From Flavobacteriaceae bacterium Ap0902 (GTDB taxonomy: Bacteria > Bacteroidota > Bacteroidia > Flavobacteriales > Weeksellaceae): a stretch of 64,000 bases of DNA. Position numbers and translations under genes: made by a program. Below the pieces are notes generated by a model. The model was given only the letters and a program-made list of their open reading frames with translations. It had not been told where the DNA came from and searched no databases. This document shows positions 35,471-44,795 of the stretch, piece by piece. The DNA lies in the NCBI GenBank assembly GCA_009835005.1, contig WTFG01000003.1:205893-269892 (forward strand), in the 5' to 3' direction. Positions within the stretch are counted from its first letter, which is position 1, and the number at the start of each line of letters is the position of its first letter.

Positions 35471-36562
35471 TTAACCTTCAAAATAGTTAAATGATTGATT
35501 ATTTTTAATTTTTAGAACGGTATGATATAATATCTTGATTAAACTTTCAACATCTTCCTTGTGAACCATTTCTACTGTGGTATGCATATAACGCAAAGGC
35601 AAGCTCAATAAGGCAGAAGGTACACCACCATTGCTAAATGCAAAGGCATCTGTATCTGTTCCTGTCACGCGAGAAAGGGCAGATCGTTGGAAAGAAATTT
35701 CATTCTCTTCTGCTGCCTCTATAATCATTTCTCTTAATGTATTGTGAACTGCTGGTGCATAGGCAACCACTGGACCTTTACCACAAGCCAAATCCCCTTC
35801 TTTTTTCTTGTCTATCATAGGCGTTGTGGTGTCGTGTGTTACATCTGTCACCAAGGCAACATTTGGTTTAATGGTTTCTGTAATCATCTTGGCTCCATTC
35901 AATCCAACCTCTTCTTGCACAGAGTTCGTGAAGTATACCCCAAAATCTATTTTATCTTTATTCTCATGTAAAAGTCTAGCAACCTCTGCAATCATAAACC
36001 CACCCGCTCTATTATCTAATGCTCTACAGGTAAAATATTTATCATTCAAAACATGAAAAGTGTCTGGATAAGTAATTACACTCCCTACATGGATTCCCAT
36101 CGCCAAAACTTCGTCTTTGTCTTTAGCGCCAACATCCACCCATATAGATTCCACTTTGGGTGTTTGTTCTTTGGAGTCACCTTTTCGTGTATGGATAGCT
36201 GGCCAACCAAAAACACCTTCTACAATTCCATTCTTGGTATGGATATTAACTCTCTTAGAAGGAGCAATCATGTGATCAGAACCACCATTTCGCACTACAT
36301 AGATAAGCCCATTATCCGTTATGTAATTAACATACCATGAAATCTCATCTGCATGTGCTTCTAAAACTACCTTGAATTCAGCATCTGGATTTATAACGCC
36401 ATAGGCGGTACCATAATTATCTGTTCTCACCTCATCTACATAAGGTTTAATGTAATCCATCCATACCAGTTGTCCAGCTTTTTCATACCCTGTGGGTGAA
36501 GCTGTATTGAGATATTTCTTTAAAAAGCTCAATGAGTGATCTGTATAAAATTGATCTTCCAT
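35471..36562 (-). CDS. M42 family metallopeptidase
   Basis: A 363-residue cytosolic aminopeptidase of the TET/FrvX (M42) family. Visible metal-site motifs are VLEAHADEISWYV (ligand His with the following Asp), CRALDNRAGGF, NSVQEEVGLNGA (catalytic Glu-Glu) and LVTDVTHD. The C-terminal RYMHTTVEMVHKED supplies the last histidine. Homologues form large tetrahedral dodecamers that trim peptides. The upstream gene (DUF4294) is divergent. Complete and unremarkable. Confidence 0.94.
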   Translation of the reverse strand: MEDQFYTDHSLSFLKKYLNTASPTGYEKAGQLVWMDYIKPYVDEVRTDNYGTAYGVINPDAEFKVVLEAHADEISWYVNYITDNGLIYVVRNGGSDHMIAPSKRVNIHTKNGIVEGVFGWPAIHTRKGDSKEQTPKVESIWVDVGAKDKDEVLAMGIHVGSVITYPDTFHVLNDKYFTCRALDNRAGGFMIAEVARLLHENKDKIDFGVYFTNSVQEEVGLNGAKMITETIKPNVALVTDVTHDTTTPMIDKKKEGDLACGKGPVVAYAPAVHNTLREMIIEAAEENEISFQRSALSRVTGTDTDAFAFSNGGVPSALLSLPLRYMHTTVEMVHKEDVESLIKILYHTVLKIKNNQSFNYFEG

Positions 36563-36713
36563 AAATTATCTTTTAATTATTAAATAGAACTTCAAATTTA
36601 CAATATTTTAATGAAGATACTGATAACCATGCGTTGCACACAAGATGATTACTCTTATCAAATAACTTTAACAGTACTAATCAATCAATTGGGAATACTT
36701 TTTGCCTAGAATA

Positions 36714-37397
36714 ATGATTATGAAAATGTGGTTATCTATTCTATCTATTTTAATATCTATAGTGTTATCTGCACAAGAGAAAACAATAGATAAGAGTTAC
36801 AAGACAGAAATAAGCAATACGGATATTGACTCCTTGGACTGGAGTCAAATGACCCCTATTGATCTAGGTGAAACCCGTGCTTATTCCTTGAAATTAAATA
36901 CAGCGCTAGAAAAAAAATATTACCGCTGGTTAGAGAAAAGAGTGGATGACGTGTACCCTTTTGTAAAAACGGCCGTAACAGAATATTATCATGTCAAAGA
37001 TTCTGCTAGAAGAATTGAAAACAAAAGAGAGCGAAAAAAATTCATTAATAAGCGATACAATGACCTGGCAGATGCTTATGAGGATAAATTGAAAAAACTT
37101 TCTAGGTCTAGAGGACAAATTTTAGTAAGATTGATAGAAAGAGAGACCAAATTGACCGCTTACGATATGATTAAGGAGTTAAGAGGTGGCGTAAATGCAT
37201 TTATGTGGAATGCCGCTGGAGGGGCATTTGACATCGATTTAAAAAGTAGATTTGACCCTTCTTTGACTAGAGAAGACGTGTTTTTAGAAGTGATTATAAG
37301 AAGAGGAATCGCTACTGGCAAATATCCAGAAATTTATATCACAGAAGAACGCTTTGAAAAACTAAATCCTATATTAAAAGCGTTTGGTAGAAATTAA
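36714..37397 (+). CDS. DUF4294 domain secreted protein
   Basis: A 227-residue protein from ATG 36714; ATGs at 36720 and 36726 are alternative starts. A signal peptide ends LSAQ. The core (NTALEKKYYRWLEKRVDDVYPFVKTAVTEYY through KLTAYDMIKELRGGVNAFMWNAAGG ... FDPSLTREDVFLE) matches DUF4294 (PF14127), a Bacteroidota-specific family of unknown function. The conserved patch GGVNAFMWNAAGGAFDID is intact. It is followed by a repeat-like inverted element rather than an ordinary terminator. Confidence 0.85.
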   Translation: MIMKMWLSILSILISIVLSAQEKTIDKSYKTEISNTDIDSLDWSQMTPIDLGETRAYSLKLNTALEKKYYRWLEKRVDDVYPFVKTAVTEYYHVKDSARRIENKRERKKFINKRYNDLADAYEDKLKKLSRSRGQILVRLIERETKLTAYDMIKELRGGVNAFMWNAAGGAFDIDLKSRFDPSLTREDVFLEVIIRRGIATGKYPEIYITEERFEKLNPILKAFGRN

Positions 37398-37427
37398 TCA
37401 TAGTATTTGAGTTAAAGAAATAAAAAA

Positions 37428-37556
37428 GTAGCTGTCTCAAAACTTTTCTTTTGTCACCTTGAATTCACTCCAGAATATCATATTTACTTGATTACCAGAT
37501 GGCAATACTCAAAATCAACTGGAAATGAACAGTTTCAAGGGTTTTAAGACAGGCAC
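37428..37556. repeat. Intergenic inverted-repeat element
   Basis: GTAGCTGTCTCAAAAC (37428-37443) and GTTTTAAGACAGGCAC (37541-37556) are inverted copies (about 13 of 16 positions), and enclose a segment beginning TTTTGTCACCTTGAATTCACTCCAGAATATC. This resembles, from memory, the Bacteroidota intergenic repeat TGTCATCCTGAACTTGTTTCAGGATCTC. It lies just after the DUF4294 gene and could act as an extended terminator. Probably a decayed copy; no ORF. Confidence 0.5.
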
Positions 37557-37625
37557 CTTAAATTTAGAAATAACCCATATCTAATACTAGGTATTAAATA
37601 TAAAATATAGTTAATAGTTATATGT

Positions 37626-38195
37626 TTATCGCTTTAACATTTCAAAATCCCCTGTGATTTCAACTTTTTCACTAATTTCTGATATAGGGTTTTCTGTACC
37701 AATACCATAATCAAAACGGTTTAAAGTGGCGCGTACATGGTAACCTTGAATGGTATTATCATCATTGTTCTTAGAAAGTCCTCTATCATAAAGTCTAACG
37801 GTCACTGGTTTAGTTACGCCATGCATGGTTAAATCTCCAGATACATCATATACACGTTTGGCAACTTCTACAATTTTACTTGATTTAAATGTAAGTTTTG
37901 GATACTTTTTAGCATCAAAGAAGTTAGGACTTCTTAAATCCTCATCACGTATATCAACATTGGTATTGATAGACGCCACATCTGCAGAGAAGGTCAAACT
38001 AGATTTAGTAAAATCTTCCCTATTTTTATCTACTACAAACTCAGCTCTATTAAAATTACCAGAAACGGTATTCACAAGCCAATGCGTGACTCTAAACTCC
38101 ATGCGAGTATGGTAGGGGTCATTCTCCCAAACTGTTTGGGCATTTATAAGACCTGCTACTAATATAAATAATAAAAAACTTGAAAATTTTTTCAT
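37626..38195 (-). CDS. YceI family periplasmic lipocalin-like protein (copy 1)
   Basis: A 189-residue secreted protein with signal peptide ending INAQ. The YceI pattern is clear: TVWENDPYHTRMEFRVTHW (N-terminal strand), FTKSSLTFSADVASINT, RSPNFFDAKKYPKLTFKSSKI, GDLTMHGVTKPVTV, and a C-terminal KVEITGDFEMLKR. YceI proteins form a beta-barrel that binds isoprenoid-type lipids such as quinones. Its sister copy lies 155 bases upstream on the same strand, so this is a tandem duplication. Confidence 0.93.
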   Translation of the reverse strand: MKKFSSFLLFILVAGLINAQTVWENDPYHTRMEFRVTHWLVNTVSGNFNRAEFVVDKNREDFTKSSLTFSADVASINTNVDIRDEDLRSPNFFDAKKYPKLTFKSSKIVEVAKRVYDVSGDLTMHGVTKPVTVRLYDRGLSKNNDDNTIQGYHVRATLNRFDYGIGTENPISEISEKVEITGDFEMLKR

Positions 38196-38291
38196 GATGT
38201 TAATTTATAATGTTACTATAAAATTAATATTATATTTTAAATTAATACTAAATTTCTTATACTCTTAATTTAAAAACTCATCTATTTAGAA

Positions 38292-38326
38292 AAAATAAAA
38301 ACCTTGTAAAAAAATATTTACAAGGC
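38292..38326 (-). terminator. Terminator between the two YceI genes
   Basis: CCTTGTAAA / TTTACAAGG nine-base stem with a short loop; on the minus strand it is followed by TTTTTATTTTTT. It ends transcription of YceI copy 2, so the two copies are probably separate units. Confidence 0.7.
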
Positions 38327-38350
38327 TCAATCTATTACCAATTTTAAAAA

Positions 38351-38920
38351 TTATTTTTTTAATAATTCAAAATCTCCAGTGATATATACTTCATCACTAA
38401 TTATCGCTGGTCCATATTTAGAACCAATCCCGAAATCTGATCTTGACAATTCTGCCTTCACTTTATATCCTTCTATTGTTTGTCCTTCTTGGTTTTTGGC
38501 AGAACCATTATAATATAATGTAGCAGTTATTGGCTTGGTAACACCATGAATATTTATATCACCAGTTACATTATAAACATTTCTAGCAATTTCTTCTATT
38601 TCTTTAGATTTAAAAGTTATGGTAGGATATTTATCTGCCTCAAAAAAATCTGCGCTTTTTAAATGTGTATCTCTAGCCTCTACCCTTGTATTGATAGAGG
38701 AAACTTTGGCTATGAAGGTTAATTGAGATTTTGTAAAATCTGAATTATTTCTATTCATCTCAAAAATGGCGTCATCAAATGTGCCTGTGACATCATTAAC
38801 CAGCATGTGGGTGACTTTAAACTCCATACGTGAATGCATAGGGTCTGTTGATAAAACGGTTTGCGAGAACATTATTCCAGTAAAAAATAGGAATAGCATA
38901 AAGATTGTTACTTTTTTCAT
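38351..38920 (-). CDS. YceI family periplasmic lipocalin-like protein (copy 2)
   Basis: A 189-residue paralogue of the neighbouring YceI gene, of exactly equal length and with the same motifs (LSTDPMHSRMEFKVTHM, KSADFFEADKYPTITFKSKEI, GDINIHGVTKPITATL, VYITGDFELLKK). The signal peptide ends MFSQ. Roughly half of the residues agree between copies by eye, more in the barrel core than in the loops. A terminator and a gap of 155 bases separate them. Likely function is binding a polyisoprenoid or similar lipid in the periplasm. Confidence 0.93.
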   Translation of the reverse strand: MKKVTIFMLFLFFTGIMFSQTVLSTDPMHSRMEFKVTHMLVNDVTGTFDDAIFEMNRNNSDFTKSQLTFIAKVSSINTRVEARDTHLKSADFFEADKYPTITFKSKEIEEIARNVYNVTGDINIHGVTKPITATLYYNGSAKNQEGQTIEGYKVKAELSRSDFGIGSKYGPAIISDEVYITGDFELLKK

Positions 38921-39004
38921 AATTTCTGTTTTTTTTATTAAAAATACAATAATTCATCTATTAACCATGCGTACAGATATAGATATTTGAACAAATAAGA
39001 TAAT

Positions 39005-39046
39005 TAAAAAAAGGAGCCTTCCTCATCATTGAGTAAGACTCCTTTT
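39005..39046 (-). terminator. Terminator of the amidohydrolase gene
   Basis: On the minus strand AAAGGAGTCTTACTC pairs with GAGGAAGGCTCCTTT (two imperfect positions) around a six-base loop, followed by T-rich sequence. It is about 33 bases beyond the amidohydrolase stop. Confidence 0.75.
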
Positions 39047-39078
39047 ATTGTTTTATTACATACTATTAAACATGATGA

Positions 39079-40902
39079 TTATTTATTTTGGTATCCTCCA
39101 TAATATTTAACAGGTGACCAATCAGGTTTAACAGCCGGCAATTCAGGATCCAGTGATTGAAACTCCTGTGCACCATAAACTACTTTACCATCTACAACAG
39201 TAAGGACAGATTCAATAGATTTAATCTGTTCATCTGGTACTGTGAAATAATCGTCTGACAATATGGCGAAATCAGCATACATACCATCTTCTAATGTTCC
39301 TTTTACATCTTCTTCTTGCGAGAACCAAGCACCACCATGCGTGTAAACATCTAGAGCTTCCTCACGAGAAAGTATATTACTGCGATCGTACAATTGTGTT
39401 CCGCCAACAGTTTTACCTGTACTCATCCAGTATAAAGAAATCCAAGGATTGTAACTAGCCACACGTGTACCATCTGTTCCAGATCCTAAAGGAATTCCCA
39501 TATCATAAATTTTCTTGAAAGGTGGGGTTGCTATAGCTTCATTTTTACCATATCTATCAATAAAAAACTCACCTGCAAAAGCCATACGGTCCTGTACAGA
39601 AACACCTCCATTTAATCTTTTAATTTCTCTTAATGTTTCATCTTGAATGGTCTCACCATGATCAATGGCCCAACGCATCTCATTAGCAATTTTACCATTA
39701 TTCTCACGATTAATTTCATCTACCAAATCAACAATTAGCTTTGTATTTTCTCCATACGTAGAGTGTTGTCTAAATGGCCATCCATTGTCCACATGCATTT
39801 GGATAACTGTTTTAGTTGACTCTCTCCATCCATCATGATCTGTAATGTGAACTTTTGGTGCTAAGAAATTTTCAAAATCACCAGCAGCCCAAGTCATATA
39901 CTCACCACCACCTTCTAGAACATATCCATGTTCCATCTGATGATCATCATTCTTAAAGATTTTATTGTTTCTCATCCAAGTTCTAAAATCATTAATTTCC
40001 TCTCCAGCTTTTTGGGGAAATAAATAATAAGAGATTCTCATGCTCAAATCACTCTGTTCTGCTAATGCTTTAGAAGCTTCATAGTCTTGAGGATATGTAT
40101 GTCCTCCTCCCCCAGCATCAATGGCGCTAGTCATACCAAATCTATTCAACTCATGATAGAAATGCTTGGAAGAATTAATCATATCTGCCTCTGATAATTG
40201 TGGTAAAGCTCCAATGGTTTGATACAAAATCATGGCATTAGGTTCTGCTAAAAGAACACCTGTTAATTTACCATTTTCATCCTTCTCATATCGGCTACCT
40301 TCTGGCGCTTCTGTATTTTCATCAATATTAAGTGCCTTTAATCCAGCATCATTCAACCATCCGCGGCTATATAATAACATCACAAAAGTTGGCACATCAC
40401 CTGTAGCTTCGTTAATTTCTTCTGGTGTTGGCATTCTTCTTTCTTCAAATTGATAAGGAGACCAACCTCCTATAACACGAACCCATTGTCCTTCTGGTGT
40501 TCTTTGTGCCTGTTCTTTAAGCATTCTTAGTGCTTCTTTTAGTGATTTAACACCATCCCAACGCAATTCTTGATTATAAAATCTACCTCCACGCGTTATA
40601 TGTAAATGGGAATCATTTAAACCAGGAATTAAGGTTCTACCATTAGCGTTTATAACTTGCGTCTGATCATTAGCTAAAGCCATAATTTGTTCATTAGAAC
40701 CAGTTTTCAAAACTTTTCCATTTCTAATGGCGATGGCTTCTGCCATTGTCCTATTGTCATCAAGAACTGCCACCTTGGCGTTGGTGACAATCATATCCGC
40801 TCGCTCTAATCCGAGTGCAGATTCTGTTGCATCTGCAACTTTCTGTACATCGCACGAGTTTAGAATACCCAATGCGGCACCTAGTAATATTAACTTTTTC
40901 AT
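39079..40902 (-). CDS. Lipoprotein amidohydrolase, YtcJ-like
   Basis: Starts at ATG 40902 (MKKLILLGAALGILNSC), giving 607 residues; a TTG two codons upstream also exists. It has a lipobox (GILNSC, Cys17), so the enzyme is probably attached to the outer membrane. The mature part is an amidohydrolase_3/YtcJ-type TIM barrel, with the N-terminal metal motif NDSHLHITRGG, then RQHSTYGEN, an AIDHGETIQ-type segment and SGTDGTRVASYNPW near the C-terminal metal ligand. Substrates of this branch include N-substituted formamides and other cyclic amides; the actual substrate cannot be told. Confidence 0.88.
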   Translation of the reverse strand: MKKLILLGAALGILNSCDVQKVADATESALGLERADMIVTNAKVAVLDDNRTMAEAIAIRNGKVLKTGSNEQIMALANDQTQVINANGRTLIPGLNDSHLHITRGGRFYNQELRWDGVKSLKEALRMLKEQAQRTPEGQWVRVIGGWSPYQFEERRMPTPEEINEATGDVPTFVMLLYSRGWLNDAGLKALNIDENTEAPEGSRYEKDENGKLTGVLLAEPNAMILYQTIGALPQLSEADMINSSKHFYHELNRFGMTSAIDAGGGGHTYPQDYEASKALAEQSDLSMRISYYLFPQKAGEEINDFRTWMRNNKIFKNDDHQMEHGYVLEGGGEYMTWAAGDFENFLAPKVHITDHDGWRESTKTVIQMHVDNGWPFRQHSTYGENTKLIVDLVDEINRENNGKIANEMRWAIDHGETIQDETLREIKRLNGGVSVQDRMAFAGEFFIDRYGKNEAIATPPFKKIYDMGIPLGSGTDGTRVASYNPWISLYWMSTGKTVGGTQLYDRSNILSREEALDVYTHGGAWFSQEEDVKGTLEDGMYADFAILSDDYFTVPDEQIKSIESVLTVVDGKVVYGAQEFQSLDPELPAVKPDWSPVKYYGGYQNK

Positions 40903-41070
40903 AAACAATAAATTTTTTTATTATTAGCTACAATTATCATACCTGTTTCTATAATTTTAATTTATAATTTTTTTATATAATAAAACATTATTTAAAGTAA
41001 AATAAGGTTTTCATTTTACACTATATTGTCTTTATTAATCAAACTATATAAGAATCACACAAAGTCAAAT

Positions 41071-41991
41071 TTATATGGGAAAAACAGAAAGAAGACTATA
41101 CCATATACCAATCGTTATAAAAGAAAGAATTAAACCAACACTTAACATTAAACTGCAGTAGTTAGGTTTCAGACCATACCCTGATGCTACGATCCCCGCA
41201 GTAATCATGGGAGCCATGGCAGATTCTATCCAAGTAATTTCTATAATAGTACCATTTTGATTAAAGATTAAAAAATATAAAACGAAAATAAAAGCAGGAA
41301 ACAAGACTAATTTAAACCCAAGTCCTAGCCAAACGTATCGCCAATACACGCTTTTAAGGTCTAAGCGTAATTGCATTCCAACAGATATTAATGCCAATGG
41401 CACAACTAATCCTCCTAAAGTTATGAACATTTCATCCAGTACAGAGGGAAAAGTATATGACGTTAGATTCAAAGCGATTCCAATCACGAATGCTATGAAT
41501 GGTGGAAACTTCAAAATATTGCTGATGACAGTATAAATTGTTGATTTTTGTTTGCTAGAATAAATATTGGCAATTAAAATTCCTAAAGTAGTCAATGCCA
41601 CAAAGCTGCCTGGTTGATCTACCATTATCACAGTTTTTATACCTTCTTCGCCAAATAATCCTTGTATAATTGGAATCCCAACGAAGGAAGTATTTCCAAA
41701 ACCAGCCATCAATATGACAGCTCCTGTCAAGGTCTTACCCCAACCAAAGCGGCACCCTATTAACCCAAACACCACCCAAGATAGTAGAATGTTTAACCAT
41801 GGCATCAAAATAGGATATACCAATGTTGAATCTACCTCTATACGGGGTATATAATGCAACGTGAGGGCGGGCAATGCTACATATATAATTAATATATTCA
41901 GAATTTTGAAGCCATTGATATCCACAACTTCAAATCTTTTGAGAAGATATCCTATAAATAAGCACAAAAAGATTAATAGGATAGAAGCCAT
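41071..41991 (-). CDS. AEC family transporter (auxin efflux carrier type)
   Basis: A 306-residue membrane protein with about ten helices in two inverted five-helix repeats, typical of the AEC/BASS-like fold (PF03547). Features are GYLLKRFEVVD in helix 1, ALPALTLHYIPR in helix 2, and AGFGNTSFVGIPI, the conserved crossover motif. VPLALISVGMQLR is the corresponding feature in the second half. It probably exports or imports an organic anion (malate-like in known bacterial members). It has 42 bases to the next gene on the same strand and no clear partner. Confidence 0.9.
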   Translation of the reverse strand: MASILLIFLCLFIGYLLKRFEVVDINGFKILNILIIYVALPALTLHYIPRIEVDSTLVYPILMPWLNILLSWVVFGLIGCRFGWGKTLTGAVILMAGFGNTSFVGIPIIQGLFGEEGIKTVIMVDQPGSFVALTTLGILIANIYSSKQKSTIYTVISNILKFPPFIAFVIGIALNLTSYTFPSVLDEMFITLGGLVVPLALISVGMQLRLDLKSVYWRYVWLGLGFKLVLFPAFIFVLYFLIFNQNGTIIEITWIESAMAPMITAGIVASGYGLKPNYCSLMLSVGLILSFITIGIWYSLLSVFPI

Positions 41992-42033
41992 ATTTTAATC
42001 AAAATTAACCCACAATTAATTATTTAAATAACT

Positions 42034-42426
42034 TTAATCTTTATCTGCCAACCGTACCTCTGAGAAAGTAGGTGCCTTTTCTGTGATGGTAGCGACATCT
42101 TTCTTATTGATCTTAAAAGTTACATCTTTGGCCGTGGTAAATAATAGAACCGTCCAAAAAGGATTCTTCAAATGTTGTTTGATTACTTCTAAAGTTTGAT
42201 TCAAGGTATACTCTTCTTCTTCATCATCTACTTGTCTAGAACGGTAATGTAATTTAACTAGAAATTTAGGTTCATCCTCTAAATTAGCTGGTCTCACAAA
42301 AACATTGTGCAAATCCGGTTTTCCGATCGTTTTAGCCATGGTTAATTTAGCGAAATCACCTACCTCTACGCTCTCCTCTACTTGTTCCCAAAATTTGGCA
42401 AAAACTTCTTGATATGTTAACATCAT
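42034..42426 (-). CDS. Conserved-looking small protein, unknown
   Basis: A 130-residue soluble acidic protein; M1 or M2 could be the start. Predicted as mixed alpha/beta, with a Glu/Asp run (VDDEEEEYTLNQTLEVIKQH) followed by hydrophobic strands (FWTVLLFTTAKDVTFKI). No signal peptide, no membrane helix, no cysteines. I do not recognise a family. It follows the nuclease gene by 156 bases and precedes the AEC gene by 42. Confidence 0.7.
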   Translation of the reverse strand: MMLTYQEVFAKFWEQVEESVEVGDFAKLTMAKTIGKPDLHNVFVRPANLEDEPKFLVKLHYRSRQVDDEEEEYTLNQTLEVIKQHLKNPFWTVLLFTTAKDVTFKINKKDVATITEKAPTFSEVRLADKD

Positions 42427-42582
42427 TTAATATTTAATTGTTCTTTTAATATTGCCTCCATCAAATTTAATACATATCTCTTAATTCTTGTGGGTCTTAC
42501 CTTGTGTATAATTATATATAATCAAGGAAGGCTATCGCCTTATGTTATCTGTAGCTACATAAAAACGAGCCTTTTATTAAAA

Positions 42583-43959
42583 TTAATTCGCCTGATGCAT
42601 TGTTGGAAAAGTAAACGTATTATATTTATCTGTTAAAAATCTATTTAACATGCCCTGAATCTCTGGATTACTCTTTTCTGTGACTAGAAATTTTTCTAAG
42701 TCTTCCAGAGTCTGCACACTTTCTTCTTTGGGTAGAAAACCATAACCTCTAAAAAGTCCTTTCTCTATCCAGACAAATGATGATTCTTCTACATTTCTAC
42801 CTGCCAATTCAATAATTTCTGTTTTTAAATCAGAATGCGTAGATTCTATGGCGGTTTGTACCCTCTTATTATATTCCACCTCATCAATTTCCTCTTGGCA
42901 ATAATCACATGGTATATGCAGATAATAATCTTCACACCTTGCCGAAGCTCCTACCAATTGACAATATTTAGGACATAAATTATAATCCATACATAATTCT
43001 GTCAAAAACTTGATGCACTCACCCTCTGAGTGAAATTCTGCAATGGGTTGCGAGATTAAACGCAGCTGATTAAACCCTAATTGGGTAATTCCCTTTCTAT
43101 TTTTAAAAGAAGTAATTCCAAGCCTCGGGCTAAAATTTTTAGATGCTCTATTATAACGAGGCCAATGTTTTTTGATCGCCAGATTCTCCATGATCAAGGC
43201 AAGAAGTTCCGTTCCCGATTCTACGAAGTCCAAATGCGCTGTTTCTCTACACATCGTAATTTTAGATTTGCTTTTGCTTCTAAAATGAGTCAGAACTCTT
43301 TTTTTTAAATTGATCGCTTTCCCAATATATAAAATTTCCATTTTTTTATTCAAAAAATAATAAACACCCGGAGTCTCTGGTAGCTTTTCAAAATCTTTTA
43401 AGGGTAAATTGGCAGGAAGTGCATTTACACCTTTTGTGGGTTTTAATGCTTTTTCAAAAACTTCTTGGAAGTTGGGATTATCATAAAATAATTCCCAAAT
43501 TCTCCCTGTCGCTAAGGCATCACCCAAAGCCCTATGTCTACCGTGTATATTTATACCTAAATCTTTGCAGAGTTTTCCTAAACTATAAGATTGTTTACCA
43601 GGGATTAATTGGCGAGACAAACGCACGGTACACATTTTTTTAGGTTTAAAAGTAATGCCACATGCTGCTAAATGCTTGGTGACTATGGGTAAATCAAAAT
43701 TTACATGATGGGCTACAAAAACATAACCGTTTAAACGTTCAAATATCTCTTGAGCCACTTCTTTAAAAGTCGGCGCATCTAAGAGCATATCATCTGTGAT
43801 TCCTGTAAGTTGTGTTATAAAATAAGGCAATCGCTGCTCTGGATTAATCAATTGAACATATTCATCCAACTTTTGATTATCCTTATAGCGTACAATAGCA
43901 ATTTCTGTGATGCGTTGAGTTTTTCCCGTTGTTTCAATATCTACAATGGCGTATTTCAT
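42583..43959 (-). CDS. DEDDh exonuclease fused to a GIY-YIG nuclease
   Basis: The start at ATG 43959 (KYAIVDIETTG) gives 458 residues; the open frame upstream is not credible. Residues 1-165 are a DnaQ-type 3'-5' exonuclease: Exo I DIETTG, Exo II HHVNFDLP, Exo IIIε HRALGDAL, so all DEDDh acids are present. Residues about 190-280 are a UvrC-like GIY-YIG domain (ETPGVYYFLNKKMEILYIGKAINLKKRVLTHF). The remaining 175 residues hold a Cys-rich patch (MDYNLCPKYCQLVG ... CDYCQEEID) and an end helical region. Such fusions are annotated as exonuclease/UvrC-like proteins in Bacteroidota and resemble actinobacterial DnaQ-UvrC fusions; a DNA-repair role is likely. Confidence 0.9.
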   Translation of the reverse strand: MKYAIVDIETTGKTQRITEIAIVRYKDNQKLDEYVQLINPEQRLPYFITQLTGITDDMLLDAPTFKEVAQEIFERLNGYVFVAHHVNFDLPIVTKHLAACGITFKPKKMCTVRLSRQLIPGKQSYSLGKLCKDLGINIHGRHRALGDALATGRIWELFYDNPNFQEVFEKALKPTKGVNALPANLPLKDFEKLPETPGVYYFLNKKMEILYIGKAINLKKRVLTHFRSKSKSKITMCRETAHLDFVESGTELLALIMENLAIKKHWPRYNRASKNFSPRLGITSFKNRKGITQLGFNQLRLISQPIAEFHSEGECIKFLTELCMDYNLCPKYCQLVGASARCEDYYLHIPCDYCQEEIDEVEYNKRVQTAIESTHSDLKTEIIELAGRNVEESSFVWIEKGLFRGYGFLPKEESVQTLEDLEKFLVTEKSNPEIQGMLNRFLTDKYNTFTFPTMHQAN

Positions 43960-44283
43960 TAAACGTTGAATGATTTGATTTACAATGAATAGGACCTCTC
44001 TATATGAATAATAGATTGATTTTCTCAAAATTATAAAAATTGAAATCGCTTTTCTATTAATGAAATCATAATTAACCTTTTAGCCCTCCCATTTTGTTAC
44101 AAAGGTTTGATAGGCGAAAAGCTATGGAAATTTGATATTAATTCTTTTTAAAATAAGCCTTATATAAAAGATTGGCAGGCTTTTAGCTTATAAACTATCT
44201 ATAAAGGGCATGATTTATTTATAAGCAAAAAATTTCTTAAATTAAGAGAGAAATATTCCATTAACACTTAAAACTTATTTACC
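43960..44283. other. Intergenic region (324 bases)
   Basis: AT-rich divergent spacer between the nuclease gene and the small conserved gene at 44284. I see no ORF, no strong hairpin and no clear consensus promoter, although promoters for both divergent genes must lie here. Confidence 0.5.
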
Positions 44284-44604
44284 ATGTTGAAAAAAAGTTA
44301 TGATACCGTAGTAGAAGCGATACAGGATTTACAAAAAGAAGGTTACACTTTAGATTTTTCTATTTTGACAGAACAAGATTGTATCTTCTGCCGATCTACA
44401 GAAGATCAACTATCTCCAGATGATTTCAAAATAGATGGTGTTTATAGATTTGAGGGAGAAACAGACCCAGGAGATTCTATGGTAGTCTATGCAATTTCTT
44501 CTACGGATGAGAGTTTAAAAGGAACTTTAGTCAATGCTTATGGTATGTATGCAGATAAGGCAAGTTCTAAACTCATAAAAAAATTAGAAACACATCAAGC
44601 ATAA
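44284..44604 (+). CDS. Small Bacteroidota-conserved protein ('phosphoribosylpyrophosphate synthetase'-labelled family)
   Basis: A 106-residue soluble protein with the recurring pattern SYDTVVEAIQDLQKEGYTLDF ... CIFCRS ... LSPDDFKIDGVYRFEGETDPGDSMVVYAI ... GTLVNAYGMYAD. From memory, homologues are spread through Bacteroidota and often carry the misleading name phosphoribosylpyrophosphate synthetase; there is no PRPP-synthetase motif here. The Cys-x-x-Cys-like pair (CIFC) might bind metal. No signal peptide. Function unknown; it stands alone between a long spacer and a 190-base gap. Confidence 0.8.
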   Translation: MLKKSYDTVVEAIQDLQKEGYTLDFSILTEQDCIFCRSTEDQLSPDDFKIDGVYRFEGETDPGDSMVVYAISSTDESLKGTLVNAYGMYADKASSKLIKKLETHQA

Positions 44605-44795
44605 TCATTATTTCTGTATAGTGCAAAAAAAACACTTTGATTCGCATAGATGGATCTCTGTACTTTTTTTAACTTTTAATAATTTATTAGGTTATTATTC
44701 CGGGCTTTCTTTAATTTAGGTATTGCTATAACCAAAAATCATTAAATTATGGAACGTTATTTGCCCTAATATCATTATTTAAATAAAAAAATAAT

